Source: Variovorax sp. YR752
GTDB lineage: Bacteria; Pseudomonadota; Gammaproteobacteria; Burkholderiales; Burkholderiaceae_C
Assembly: GCA_945860785.1 (NCBI GenBank)
Contig: CAMATD010000012.1
Location: 1-43,082 of the forward strand
Direction of reading: 5' to 3'
Length of the DNA: 43,082 nucleotides
Part shown: piece after piece, positions 1 to 12,000 of the stretch
Layout: every line of letters starts with the position of its first letter
How positions within the stretch are numbered: position 1 is the stretch's first letter
Notes under the pieces: model-generated
What the model was told of the DNA's origin: nothing
The model's database searches: none
What the model saw: the letters and a program-made list of their open reading frames with translations, nothing else
Program-made: the position numbers and the translations under genes

Positions 1-337
1 CCGCAAGGTAGACATCCACCGTCACGGTGCGCAGCCCGTCGACGGCGACACCCGCTTCGAGCCGGCAGACCAGCCGCACGCTGCCTTGCGGACAGGCGCT
101 GCGCACGACGCCCGGGCCCGCAAGGCCCTGGCCGATGCGCAGTTCCGCCAGCCGGTTCTCCGCGGACAGCATCGCCAGCGACCACTGCTCCAGCATGCCG
201 AGGTTGGTGATGGTCAGGCTCGAAGCTCGCACGATCGCAGCCAATGCAATGCTGACGATGGTGAGTGCCATCAGCACCTCGATCAGCGTGAAGCCTTCGG
301 CGCGCGAAAGCGCGTTGAAGAAACGCGGCGCGCGCAT
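1..337 (-). CDS. gspI: Type II secretion minor pseudopilin GspI (partial, cut by window edge)
   Basis: The visible N-terminal 112 residues form a class III prepilin: a short basic leader, the cleavage motif EGFTLIEVLMAL with the +5 glutamate, then a hydrophobic helix to about residue 40. The following stretch NRLAELRIGQG is typical of GspI. In the known pathway GspI is inserted in the inner membrane, cleaved by the prepilin peptidase GspO and placed at the tip of the pseudopilus with GspJ and GspK. The ATG lies only three bases after the gspH stop, so the two genes are co-transcribed. The C-terminus, and probably gspJ, lie beyond the left edge. The family call is confident; only the gene end is unseen. 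Confidence 0.9.
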   Translation of the reverse strand, partial: MRAPRFFNALSRAEGFTLIEVLMALTIVSIALAAIVRASSLTITNLGMLEQWSLAMLSAENRLAELRIGQGLAGPGVVRSACPQGSVRLVCRLEAGVAVDGLRTVTVDVYLA

Positions 338-340
338 GGC

Positions 341-847
341 CTATTGCACCTCGTAGCCGCCTGCCGCGTCGCGCAGGACAGTCACCGTGGCACCGCCATG
401 GCGCAACACCAGTTGCCAGGTCACGCCGATCGGCTCGGACGTCAGGAGCACCGCCCCGGCAGGCACCACCTCCACCGGTTCCACGCGCCAGGTCCTGGGA
501 CCCAGCACGTCGTCGCGCGCGAAGGTGTCGAGCGCGCCCAGTGTCGACACCGCGGGTATCGCGCTGCCGGGCACGGCCTGCCAGGTGTCGCGTGCAAAGC
601 GGTAGCCATCGCTGTCCGCCTGCCAGGCAATGACGCGCCCGTCGACGCGCACTTCGTTCTGCGCGACGGCAAAGCGCTGGACCAGTTCGTGGGCATCGCG
701 GCGCAGCTCCTGCGCCGGGTCGGGCGCGATGCCCAGGCTGATCGCCGCGGTCGCAATGCCGATGATGACCATCACGATCATCATCTCGATCAGCGAGAAG
801 CCGCCCTCGTCCGCACCTCGGGTTCGCAGTGACATGCACACCTTCAT
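341..847 (-). CDS. gspH: Type II secretion minor pseudopilin GspH
   Basis: This 168-residue protein has a prepilin leader ending in GG, then FSLIEMMIVMVIIGIATAAI, which is the N-methylation and cleavage site with Glu+5 and the hydrophobic helix. A GspH/FimT-like body follows, with a RRDAHELVQRFAVAQNEVR helix and C-terminal beta strands. GspH is a minor pseudopilin that caps or primes the T2SS pseudopilus. The gene is followed after three bases by gspI. Upstream it is divergent from gspC, with about 250 bases between them that should hold both promoters, although I see no convincing boxes there. The second ATG (residue 5) is an alternative start. The gene ends with a normal TAG. Confidence 0.9.
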   Translation of the reverse strand: MKVCMSLRTRGADEGGFSLIEMMIVMVIIGIATAAISLGIAPDPAQELRRDAHELVQRFAVAQNEVRVDGRVIAWQADSDGYRFARDTWQAVPGSAIPAVSTLGALDTFARDDVLGPRTWRVEPVEVVPAGAVLLTSEPIGVTWQLVLRHGGATVTVLRDAAGGYEVQ

Positions 848-1093
848 CTCGCGACATCCGGTTGATTGACGAAGCCGCTGCCGATGCTAGGCGTCCTGTG
901 TGATCGCTCAGAGCACTGGTTGATCGGCCGCAAACCAGCAGCGTGCCCTGTGCACGCGCCCTGAACAATGGCGCCTCGAACACACGCCCCCGAAAGCTTC
1001 ATGCGTCGCCGCAACTGACACGAAACCCCAACGCCCCTGTGATAGACACGCATGCCGACAACGAAGACAGCCGCAACCGCTTGGGACACACCG

Positions 1094-1543
1094 ATGACCG
1101 ATCCAGTGAAACCGCCCGCCAGGTACATCGTCCACGCCGCGGGCCTGCTGCTGGTCGTGGCCGGTGTGGCGACCTGGGGACATCTGCTGTCTCGCCCCGC
1201 GCCACCCGCCCCCGCCGCGCCAACGCAGGCCCCCGAAGCCGACCCCACAGCCGACGCACAGGCCACATGGTTCGGCCCCGGAGAGGTCCGCGCCAACATT
1301 GCCGTCAAAGGATTGATCAAGGGCACGGACCAGGCCGTCGCCGTGCTCGCCGTCAACGGCGCCGCGCCCAGGCCCTACCGCGTGGGCGAGGCCTTGACCC
1401 GCTCGGTCACCTTGTCGGCCATCGAAGCCGGTGCCGTGGTGATCGACAAGGCCGGCACTTCCGAACGCATCGCCGCGCCGGTGCTGCCGCAGCCCGCGAG
1501 CCCCGGCATCGTGCGGGCCGCGTCCGTCGGCGCGGTGCATTAG
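1094..1543 (+). CDS. gspC: Type II secretion inner-membrane protein GspC (short form)
   Basis: This protein of about 149 residues has a single membrane helix near the N-terminus (RYIVHAAGLLLVVAGVATWG), a proline/alanine-rich periplasmic linker, and a GspC homology-region domain (WFGPGE through VVIDKAG). It lacks the PDZ or coiled-coil C-terminus of long GspC proteins. GspC links the inner-membrane platform to the secretin GspD. It is the only T2SS gene here on the plus strand, divergent from gspH. Its stop overlaps the stop of the convergent Phd-like gene. The ATG at 1052 in the same frame would add 14 residues. I prefer 1094, which has a weak GGGA nine bases upstream, but neither start has a strong ribosome-binding site. 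Confidence 0.8.
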   Translation: MTDPVKPPARYIVHAAGLLLVVAGVATWGHLLSRPAPPAPAAPTQAPEADPTADAQATWFGPGEVRANIAVKGLIKGTDQAVAVLAVNGAAPRPYRVGEALTRSVTLSAIEAGAVVIDKAGTSERIAAPVLPQPASPGIVRAASVGAVH

Positions 1544-2168
1544 CGCACCGCGTCGTGGGGTCTCGCCTCCGGCGCGGAGGCCACCGAAGCCCAGGTCGAC
1601 AGCGCGTGCAGCAGCCCGCGATTGACGCGAAAGTCGCCCTCGCCCGACTCCGGCAGAAAGGTGTTGGAGAGGCAGCGCGTGACGACACGCACCGCGCGCG
1701 GATCGGCCCCATCGCCTGCAGCTCGCGCGTGAACTCCGTGCGCCCGGGCAGCTCGTCGGCGAACTTCTCGAACCCCACGAACCACCGGAACAGCATGTTG
1801 TAGGTGAGGCTTTCGTGCACCTTCTCCCTGTCTTCCAGCGAGTAGATGATCTGCAGGATCAGCGACTTGAACAGCGTCGAGACCTCGATGCCGAAGCCGT
1901 GCTACCGCTGCAGGTCGGTCAGCAGCGTGCGCTCGTAGCGCAAGGCGTCTTCCACAAGGTCATGCAGCGCCACCAGCGGGTGGCCCTGCGGCACGAGCGC
2001 GCGCAGGTTGTCGGCCTGCACCCAGGCCTGGTGGCTGACGATCCAGACCCATGGCGAGCCGTAGCGGTTGACCGCCACCGGCCCCTCGCGTGCGCGCTCG
2101 ACGATCTTCGAAAGCTTGGCATCCAGCTCCTGCATGGTGACCCGCATGGGCGACATCCACTTCATCAT
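1540..2168 (-). pseudogene. Phd/YefM-like protein with long C-terminal extension; one in-frame TAG and one frameshift
   Basis: The first 88 residues resemble Phd/YefM antitoxin (prevent-host-death) proteins: MQELDAKLSKIVERAREGP, then NRYGSPWVWIVSH. A TAG at 1902-1904 ends this part. The same frame continues with HGFGIEVSTLFKSLILQ and SLTYNMLFRWFVGF, which resembles the DUF772 N-terminal domain of IS5/IS1182-type transposases. Near 1710 the frame breaks in a run of four G; one extra G would join it to a tail reading ADPRAVRVVTRCLSNTFLPE, which I do not recognise and which ends in TAA at 1540. CAG instead of TAG plus one G restores one ORF of about 209 codons. It may be a real fused protein, or an antitoxin beside a transposase remnant. 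No toxin gene is adjacent. Confidence 0.5.
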
Positions 2169-2263
2169 CTGTTCCCTTCATTCCCTGAACGACTATGCAA
2201 CAGGATGCGTGACGGCGGCACGAGAGGAGGAGGCAGCGCATTCGATCGCGTCCCCCCGGTGGT

Positions 2264-2878
2264 TCAGCGCAGCGCGCCAAGGGCCTGCCTGAGCGCGGTG
2301 TCCACCTTGCGCACCGAGACGCCGTGGCGCCGAGCCACTTCCTGGCGCGACATCTCGTGCCAGCGCAGCGCGAGCAGCACCGACTGCTGGCGGCGCGGCA
2401 GGCGCTGCATGGCGCGGTCCACCGCGGCCACCTCCGAGCGCGCTTCGGCGATCAGGTCGGGGCCGGGCTGCAGGTCGGCGATGACATCGAGATCCCCGCC
2501 CGCCTCGTTCGATCCCGGCCAGCGCTTGCGGGACCGGAGACTGTCCATCGCGAGATTGCACGCCACGCGATAGACGTACGCATCGGGGTTCGCCGGCGCG
2601 TCCTGCGGCGGACGCTCCCCCAGGCGCAGCCATGCGTCGTGCAGGCATTCCCTGGCGAAATCGGGGCACCCCAGATGCCGCTCGAGGCGCCGGTGCAGCT
2701 GGTCGTAGTGCGCTGTCAGATGCCCCTGCAGGTCGATCGCGGGCACCGCGGGCTTCGTCGGCGCGCGCAGCGCCGGCGCCGGGACCTCGACGCGCTCGTC
2801 GAGCAGGCGCCAGAACGACGGCGGGAGCGAAGAGAACCGGTCTGGTGCATGGCCGATGGCCTGGAAGTCTGGAGTCAT
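2264..2878 (-). CDS. ECF-family RNA polymerase sigma factor (FecI-like), second of the locus
   Basis: This 204-residue sigma-70-like protein has a region 2 (ECLHDAWLRLGE, then DAYVYRVACNLAMDSLRSRKR) and a region 4 with a helix-turn-helix (RHEMSRQEVARR HGVSVRKV type, final residues KVDTALRQALGAL). This is the FecI layout, where the sigma factor is released by a FecR protein. The ATG at 2878 is preferred; an upstream in-frame start at 2968 adds 30 residues that do not look like a sigma factor. It lies 124 bases after the adhesin gene, on the same strand, and has no FecR of its own next to it. It may use the FecR or the free DUF4880 protein upstream of the adhesin, which is inference. Confidence 0.85.
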   Translation of the reverse strand: MTPDFQAIGHAPDRFSSLPPSFWRLLDERVEVPAPALRAPTKPAVPAIDLQGHLTAHYDQLHRRLERHLGCPDFARECLHDAWLRLGERPPQDAPANPDAYVYRVACNLAMDSLRSRKRWPGSNEAGGDLDVIADLQPGPDLIAEARSEVAAVDRAMQRLPRRQQSVLLALRWHEMSRQEVARRHGVSVRKVDTALRQALGALR

Positions 2879-3002
2879 GATGGATGTCCGCTGAACGCCC
2901 GGCGCATCCCACCGGCCGGAATCTCCGGCCGCGGGAAGGGCCAAGCCTTGAAACCAAGGAAGAACCACAAGTGCGCCCGCCGGCCCGGGCGCCAGGCGCA
3001 GG

Positions 3003-6000
3003 TCAACGTTGCAGGTTGGCGCGCTCCTCGTCCGTCAGTTGCCGGCTCGCCGACGGCGGCAGGCTGCTCCCGCCGCCGAGCACCCGGATCACGCTGCGCG
3101 GGTTGTAGCTCACGGGCGTGCCCGCCTTGTCGGCCGGCGCTTCGCTGTTGTTGTTGCTGCTGCCGCCGCCGCCGGCCGGTTCGTTGCCGAAGTCGAGCAC
3201 GCGCACCGTGAACACCGAAGGCAAGGCCTGCCGTGCCGCGGCACGGTCGCGCTGCATCACGTCCTGCGCCGCCATGCTGGCCTGCGAGGCGGCCGCGCTG
3301 GCATTGGTCAGCGCGCCCACGTTCACCGAAGCGATCGCCGGCAGACCGGACGACTCGCCCTTCACCTGGATATTGGCCGCATTGACCACCTGCAGCGCCG
3401 CGACGTTGACGTTGCCCGACACGCGGATGCCCGCTTCGCCCGCATCGATGGTGCCCAGCGGCGCGATCAGGTCGACGTCGCCGGGTGGCACTTCGGCAAT
3501 CGGCGCCAGCGTGGCAATGCCTGCGCCCGAGCTCGGCGCCTGCGGGGAGATCTCCACGTTGCCCACGCCGTCGTAGACGCGCTTGGGCGGCGTGTACAGC
3601 ACCGTGGTCTTGGAGCCACGGCCGGCGTTGATGTCGCCCTTGACCGACCAGGCGAAGATGTCGCCGCCGAAGGTGGTCATGATGCGCGACAGGCCCAGCA
3701 GCAGGCTGCCTTCGCTGAACAGGCGGATGTCGCCCTCCCCCTGCGTCATCACGCCCGAGGTGGCCGGCGGCACCGCGCCCTGCACGCCGAGGATGATCTT
3801 GCCGCCCGGCGCCAGCATCTCGATGTCGCCGCCGAAATTGGTGCGCACGCCCGAGCCGCCGAACATCGTGATGTCGCCGCTGCGCGCGACCGGGTGGCCG
3901 GCCGCATCCTTGTCGGGGAACAGCGTGGCGATCATCTCGCGGTCGCGCAGGTACGAGCCGAAGCGGCTGCTGTCGCGGTTGTTGTATTCGCGGCCGCCCT
4001 CGCGCAGCTCGGCGTAGTAGACCTCGCGCAGGAAGATGCGCTGCTGCTCCGGCGCCAGCGCGCCGAAATATGCGAGGGCTTGCGTGGTGTCGCCGCTGAA
4101 GCCGTAGCGCGTGTTCAGCCACGCGGCGAGTTCCACCTCGTAGGTCTTGACGGCCTTGCCCGGCTGGCTGGCCAGCGGCGTTCCGGCCTCGGCGCGCTTC
4201 GACGGATCGAGGTAGCGCGCGCGGATCGCGGACATGTCGAGGGCCGATGCACCGATGCCAGCCATCAGCGCGACCGACGCGCCCGGCCGGGTGTCGCCCG
4301 GCACGATCGGGCCGATGGAAGTGAGGCCACCGCGGTCTTCCTGCAGCAGGTTGCGGCCCGCCGAGATCTCCAGCGTGCCGGGGCCGGCAACGTCGAAGTT
4401 GGCATATCGGATGTCGCGACCCGCGGAGACGATGGAAACGTCGGTGGGGTTGTCGTGGACGATGAGGTTGCCGCGCAAGTTGCCCTCAAGTTCCCGGGAG
4501 CCCACGGTCGAGCCACCCGGCGCGACGCCGGTGTTGACGATGTCCCGGCTTGCCATGGCGCGGATCGGCGCGGCGGCGTTGTACCAGGTCTCCGTGCCGC
4601 GCGTGATGACTTCGCCGGTCTTCAGCCCGATGATGTCGCCCCCGGCGGCATAGAACCGCACGGGCGGCGCATCGGCCGCGCGGTCCAGTGGGACCGCCGC
4701 CGTGTTCGGGCCGAACGCGAAGAGCGTGGTGGTGATGTCGGGTCTGGTGATGGGCCCGGAGATCGCCAGGCCGTCCCTCGCGACATTGGTCGCAAGCACT
4801 TGCCCGGCGCCGTACGCCTGACCGACGAATGCAGGATTGAACGGCGTGGGCAACGGCGTGCCCGTGCCGGACATGCCCACCGAATACTGGCCCGCGTAGA
4901 TCGACCCGCCTGCGAGCATTTCCAGCTCGCCCGTGGACGACGGTGCGAGCGTCAGGCCGTAGTTGATCTTGCCGGGATCGCCCACGGTCAGCGGCAATGC
5001 CGCGTAGCCGTAGTAAAGGCTCCCCGTCAGGGCCGCGGCCCGGAAGATGGAGGGGTAGACGATCCACGCATCCTTCGAAGTGGTACGGAGCTGGCTATTG
5101 TCGCCGGCCGCCATGGTGGGCGTCAGGTGGCCGCCGGCGGAGGTGAGATTGATCGCGCTGCGATCAGTCCAGAGACTGAACCATCCCTGCCCGCCCGCAG
5201 TCGGCGCCTGGCCGCCGACCGAGAAGGCGGAGCTGTTCGGCGTCTCGCTGCGCCCCGGATCGGACGCACCGCCGAGCACCAGGTCGCCGCGCGTCTGGAG
5301 ATAGATTGCCGTGTCGCCCGGCACGAGGTTGATGCCGCCCCTGGCATCGGCGTAGCTCGCCACGAACGGATCGATGGCCCGTGCGTCGACGGGATCGGAG
5401 AACGTGAAGCCGCCCGACAGATGCTGCAAGCCCAGGCTGCCGATCGATGCGGCGCTGACCTGCGTGGCACCACGCAGGTTCGCGATGGCGCCGGTGAGAA
5501 CGAGTTTTTCCGAACCCGTGCTGAGGTTGCGGTTGGGGTTGAGCGCACCGGCAACGCGCATGTCGATGTCGCCGCCGCCTGTCAGCGTGAGCGTGCCGTC
5601 GGCACCGACGCGGCCGGTGCTGCCCACTGCGACCACCGGGCCTTCGCTGCGGTCGGTGGAATTCGCTCCGGTGCTCTGCGTGCTGCGCAATCCGATCGTG
5701 CCTGCCTCACCGCCCACGCGAATCCGGACGTCGCCGCCGCCCAGCGTGCCGATGCCCGTGAAGCCGGTGAGGTCCGGCGCCTTGCGGTCGTCCCCCTGTT
5801 GCCACGGGCGTGTAGGCACCGAAGTTGATCCACCACGCCGTGGGAATCGCATCGTCGATGGCTGCTGTTCCCGAGCCCTGCCGCCACAGCCAATTTCCCG
5901 GCACCACGCTCGACAGCCCCGTGCCGACCAGGTCACCCACCAGATTGCCGCCGGCCGCAACCAGCACGTTGCCTCCCTGGTCGGGATACCAGGCGCGGTA

Positions 6001-9000
6001 GGTTGCCAGGCTGGAACCGTAATCGAGCAGCTCGGACTGCGGGCCGATCGGTGAGCCATCGGCAGCCTTGCCGCGTGGTCGGTTGTACGCCGCATCGACT
6101 GCCGTTGCCGAGCCGGCGGTGTACACGCCGTAGAGCGAATCCATGCGGATGTCGCCGGCGGCGAGCATCTCGAGGTCGCCGGTGCCGGTTCGCAGCACGC
6201 TGAAGGCCGGCGCAACAATTTGGCTTCCGGCGATGGTGGGTGGGCCACTGGAAGTCTCCACGCACCACAAGGGGTCGAAGTCACACCAGAACCTGTCCTC
6301 TTCAAGCACCGGAGTGCCCTCTTCGAAGCCCACTTCGTTGGGCCCCCAAACGAAGCTCTTCGAGGCGACGATCGTGTAATCCCTGATCGCATGCGTATCG
6401 CCCAGCCTGATGGCCGCAGTCGAAGTCGGATTGAGCGCGCGCCGGTCGGCCGAGCCGAGATCGGCGCCTGCCACCAGTTGCACATCCCATGACGTGGCAC
6501 CTTCGCCGAGCATCGGCGCCACCGCCCAGTTGCGCCCTTGCGCGCCGTTCACCGAAGGGCGCAGGTTGACGGGCTGGTCGCCCGGCAGTTCGATCAAGGT
6601 CGACGACGGGATCAGCGATCCCCGCGCGAGCAGGGTCTGGCCGGTGGTGGTCATGTCCACCGGCAGCGCCACGCCCTTGGGCCAGGTCAGCGCGGCCACG
6701 TCCGCTGACACGCGCAGCGGCGGTCCGCAACACCGTGCCGGCCGCATAGGCCACCGACCCGTCGGCGTTGTAGATGTTGGCGGCGACTACCGTGCCCGCC
6801 GAGAGGTTCAACGCGCCCGCGAGTTCTGCATCCACCGGCAGCACGGTGCCCGCGGGCAGCGTCATCGCCGCCACGCCCACGCTGTAGTTGAGGGTCGATC
6901 CCGCTGGGAAACGCGTGCCGGTGTCGAGCACCACCCCATCGATCGGCACCACGATGTCGCCACCGAACGTGGAAGAGCCGCCGGGGCCCTGGAAACGAGC
7001 CTCCGCCAGCACCCAGCCGTTGTCGTCCGGCGTCGCCGCGGGCGGCGCAAAGCCGTCGTTGATGCTGCCGTGGACATTGAGCCCGCCGGCCGCGCGGATC
7101 ACCAGCCGGCCCGGTTCGCCGTAGCCGCGCCGGGCCGGATCGTTGCGGTCGGCATCGGGACCGTAGCGATAGCCGGAGAGGTCCAGGTCGCCGTCGATCG
7201 TGAGGTCGCCGTGCGGGTTTGCGTTGCGGTCGCTGACGATCTCCACGCCCGGCCGCAGGTGGTAGCTGCCCAGGCCCGACAGCCGGCTGCGCAGGGTCGC
7301 ATTGCCGAGCGCCGCATTGATGAAGGCCTGGCTGTCCCCATCGATGCCGTCGAGGTAGCCCTGCGTGATGAGCTGCGGCCGGTAGCCCGACACATCGGGC
7401 AGATCGGCCAGCGGTGCGTCGGCGTAGCTGCGGAAGGCGTTGACCGCGATGGTCTTCGCGCCCTGGATCACGGGCGTGCCGTTGACCGTGACGGCCACGT
7501 CGTCCGCGCCGATGCGCGGCGCATTCAGGTCGAGCGTGCCGCGCGCGCGGCCGTCGTTCTGGCCCGCCTTGGTGCCCACCGGCACGTCGGTGCCGGCACG
7601 CAGGTCGATGCGCGCGCGCTGCCCAGCGTGAGCATGCCTTCGGTGCTGGTGAGGTCGACGATGGCCCGGTTGGGGCTGTCGATGATCTTGCCGTAGCTGT
7701 CCACGCGCAGCCCCGTTCCATGCGCATCGAGCGTGCCGTTGACCGTGAGGTCGCCCTTCGCCGCGAGGCGGATCGAGCCGACCTGGAAGCCGCTGGCGTC
7801 GATGCGGCCGTCCACGCGCAGGCTGCCGCCGTCGACGGCGATGGACACCTCGCGGGCCTTCACGCCGTCGCCCACCACGAGGTCGCCTTGCTTGACCTGG
7901 AAGCGGCGCGCGCCGAACACGCCGCCTTCGTTCAACCGGTTGTTGAGGTCCGCGAAGTCGCCGAGCGTCTGCGCGCGCACCGTGAGCTCGCCCGCGTCGT
8001 AGGGCACCACCGTGCCGCCCGCGTCGTAGGTGCCGCCGCTGCTGCCGCGAATGGCGCCGAGCAGTTCGACGCGCCCCGCGTCCGCGCCCAGCGCCGTGGC
8101 CTCGACCGTGCCGCCGCGGTTGTTGCGCGCGGAGACGTCGATCACCGAGCCCGCGGCCTGCGTGATGTTGCCCGCCGCGCTGGACAGCACGAAGTCACCG
8201 CCCCAGCTGTACTTGTCGACATCGAACAGCGACACCTTGCGGCCCGAGAGGTCGATGCGCGAGGCATTGCCGAGCGCAATGCCGTCGGTCGCCGCGAGCA
8301 CCAGCCTCCCGGAGGGCAGCACGATGCTGCCCTCCAGGCCGATGCTCTTCCCCCGCAGTTCCAGTGTTGCGCCCAGCGCGTCGCTCGTTGCTGCCGTGCC
8401 CGCACCCGCGCCTTCAGGTGCGGCCACGGTGATGGCGCCGCCGGCGGTGATGCGGGTCTTCGAGCCCGCCCGCCCCGTCAGCAGCGGCGATGTGATCGTG
8501 AGGTTGCCGCCTTCGTGCGAATAGCCTTCGCCCGGCACGTACGCGCCTTGCCGCTGGTACACCGACCGCGCGCTGCTGCCGTCGGAAGTCATGCGCTCGG
8601 AGGCCGCGAGCTTCACGTCGGCAAAGCCCAGCGCCAGCCGTGCATCCGTCTCGGTGCCGCTCGGCTGCGCATAGGGGCCGTGGCCCAGCACGATCGAGCG
8701 GGCGGCAACGTCGAACGTGCCGCCGCCCAGCAGCCCGGTGACGACTGCGCCGGGCACGGCCTCGCTGCCCGTCCAGACGAACTCGCCGGCACGGATCGCG
8801 GCCACGTCGCCAGCTGCGCCATAGCCGTAGATCGCAGGCGTACCGAGCACCAGGCGGTCGAGGCTGGACGCATCGAGCTTCACGGCGCCGTAGATGTTCA
8901 CGGCACCCCGCGCATTGAGGATCAGCGTCTCCAGTGCCGGCGCGCCGGTGGCGGTATTGCCGGCCAGCAGGCGATCCAGCTTGGCCTGGTTGAGCACAAG

Positions 9001-12000
9001 CCCGCTCGGCAGCTGTCCGCCGGCGCTTGCGGCGGCGATGTTGGCGTTCTCGCCGAGGTTGACCGCGGCAAGCGCCAGCGTGCCCTCCGACACCAGCCGG
9101 GTCGCGCCGTTGCAGGCCGCGCTCACGCAACTGCCGATATCGACGGCGACCGTTCCGGGTCCTTGCGCCGCGGAAGGTTGCGCGAGCAGAAGATTGAACC
9201 AGCCGTTGGACAGGGCGACCACACCGGTGCCGGTAAACACATAGCCGTCGTTCGAGTCATAGCTCGCCGCGCCCCTGCCGATCGTGCTGAGCGATGCCCC
9301 TTCCTCGATGGTGATCCGGCCATCTCCAACGAAAGGCGCGCCCACCAGGATGAGCTCGGCCGCCGACAGGCTGGCGCCGCTGCGGACGATCAGGCTGCCG
9401 GCCCCCGTGATCTGGACAATCCGGCCCCGCTGGCCATACGTGGTGCCCAGCGTGCCGTTGAGCACCAGACGCGACGTGCCCAGCTTGTTCAACTCGCTGT
9501 CGTAGACCGACGCCCCCGCCAGCGTCTCATCGGCGGCCTGCCCCGCGGCGAGAACCTCGCCGAGGTTGCGCACATTCACGGTCCCGCCGAAACCAGCGCT
9601 GGCGGGCTGTGCCCCCAGGCGCAGATCGCCGTCGAACTTCAGCGCGGTCCGGTCCCGGTCCTCCGCGGACGGCCTGGACAGCATGATGTCCAGCGTCTTC
9701 GCGTCCGAGGTGAGCGCCGCGCGCAGGAAGCCGAGCCGCGCCGCATCCGCCTGCACGAAGGCGTTGTAGTCCGTCTCGTTGTAGGCTGAGTAGGTGCGCA
9801 CCTTGTCGGCCGGTGTGATGACGACCTGGTTGGGCAGCGCATCGCGGATCGACGTGTTGGCAACCCCCAGGTAGCCGCCCGCGACATAGGAGCCATTGCC
9901 GACGCTCGTGACACCCGACAGCCCGATGCGGTCGGCCGCGCCGATTTCCACGCGGAAGGCGCCCGGCAACAGGCTGTAGTTCGAGGGCATCAGCGTGTAG
10001 GTGCCGGCTGGCAGGCCAGGCACGCCCGCGGGCACGGTGATCTGCTGTCCGATGCCCGGCGTGCCGGAGCCCGCTTCGGGCGCCACCGGCGCATGGCTTG
10101 CCGCGCTGCCGGGCACGATGGCATAGACGGCATTGCCGGCCCGGCTGTAGCCGTTGGCGGGGTTTGCGTTGGCCAGCGCCGTGGCCAGCACATCGACCGA
10201 GCCGCCGCGTCCGCTGACGAAGCCGGCGCCGGCCAGCGTGCCGCCGCCCGACAGGTCGAGCACGGAGCCCGCCTGCGCGTCGAGGTGGCGCGTGTTCACC
10301 TTGACGTCGCCCTCCAGGTCGCCCACGTTCTTGAGCACCACCGGCTGGCCGTTGTACAGGTAGCTCAGGCCGTCGACCGTGCCGCCGTAGGGCATCAGCA
10401 GGCCCTCGCCGCTCACCGAGGTGATGCTGCCGGGCAGCAGCGTCACGCGGTTCGTCGCGGCCATGGTCGAGTCGACCTGGGTGCCGAGGGTCAGTCGTCC
10501 CAGGGGCGCCCGCACGATGCCGCCCTGCTCGACGGTCTCGGCGCCGAGGTTGATGCTGCCGAAGGCAGCAATAAGGCATGGCAACATCGCCTTCGCCATG
10601 GCGGCGGATGGAGAGAACGCTGCCGGGGACATAGCTTTTGAGCAAGCCATCAGTCAACGCATAGCCGGCCGTGATCGTGTTGTCCGTCCCTGTCCCCGGA
10701 TAGATCTGCTCGGCGGTCAGGCGCACGTCGCCAGGCGTCGCAAGATTGGCGCCGAGCAGGCGCATGTCACCGCGACTCGTGAGTTCGATGTCTTCGAATC
10801 CGCGCCGGTCCACCGCGTAGCCCGTGATGCTCAGATTCACCTCCGCGCGGGTGCCGAACCCGACCGCGCCCCGCAGGTCGACCAGGTCCGCCAGCACGGA
10901 AAACGTGCCGTCGCCCTGCTGGCGGGACGGGCCGTTCTCCCAATGGGCCCTCGGCATGATCTGCGTGTCCACCGCGGCCCTGCGCGTCGTGCCCGCCAGG
11001 CGCACATAGGGCGCGGACAGCGACACCGCCGCATCCGCCGCCGTGGTCTCGCCGTGCGCGTAGGTGCCTGCATACAGGCGCAGGCTCTGGCTCATGCCGA
11101 GCGCGACGTTGCCGTCGAAACTGAGCGCCCCGTCGACGAGCACCGAGAGATTGCCGAAGCCGCCGGCCTGGATGCGGTCGACACCGACGCGCGCGGTGCC
11201 CGTGAGCAGCCCGCCGCGGGCATCCGCCAGGGTCTGCGCCGCCGCCACCGGGCTGTCGCCCTGCGTCTGCGCCAGCACCAGTTCGCGGTGGCGCAGCACG
11301 TCGCCGCGGGTGGTCGCCTTGTCGTAGACCGGCGATGCGAGCGCGAGCGCTAGCGTGCCGCCCGCGGCGCCCTCGCCGCCGGCCGCCGCACGCAGCGTGC
11401 CGTCGAGGTACAGGCCGTGGTTGGACTTGAGCACGATCGAGCCGCCGTTGCTGGCCACCGTGACGGGGGCCGGCGAGCGGCCCCCCGCACTGCCCGAGGG
11501 GTCGAGCGCGGCACTGGTGCCCGAGGCATCGAGCAGCGCGCCCGAACGGATGACGATGAACGCGTCGGCGGCATTCGCCTCGCCCGTCTTGTCCCAATCG
11601 AGTGCGCCGCCGATGCTGATCGTGCCGCCGTCGGCCACCTGGCCGTAGATCCGGCCGAACACGTCCTGCGCAGTGGCCGCGCGTGCGGCGACATCCAGCA
11701 CGGCGTGGTCGCCGATCCAGATCAGGCCCGGCGTTCCGGGCAATACGGTACGGGGCCGGTCGATCGCGATCGTGCCGCCCGGTGCACTGAGCTTTCCGTC
11801 GACCGTGACGTCGCGGCCCAGCAAGGCGATCGACTGGCCGGGATCGACGTCGATCGCGGTGCCCGGCCGGATGTCGATCGGGCCGCCGGCCTTCGATGCG
11901 GCGCCCGAGCCCACCGTCGATTGCAGGGTCAGGCTGGCGCCGCCGCGCTGCGTGAGAACGCCCTTGACCGGATCTTCCGTCCAGACGGGTGGTGTCCAGA

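Noticed and set aside
1552..1905. IS5-type insertion sequence
   Set aside because: Only a short DUF772-like stretch is present; no DDE catalytic part, inverted repeats or target duplication is seen.
3009..5828. Plus-strand open frame of about 940 codons antisense to the adhesin C-terminus
   Set aside because: Same shadow composition; the minus strand matches a DUF3739-type haemagglutinin.
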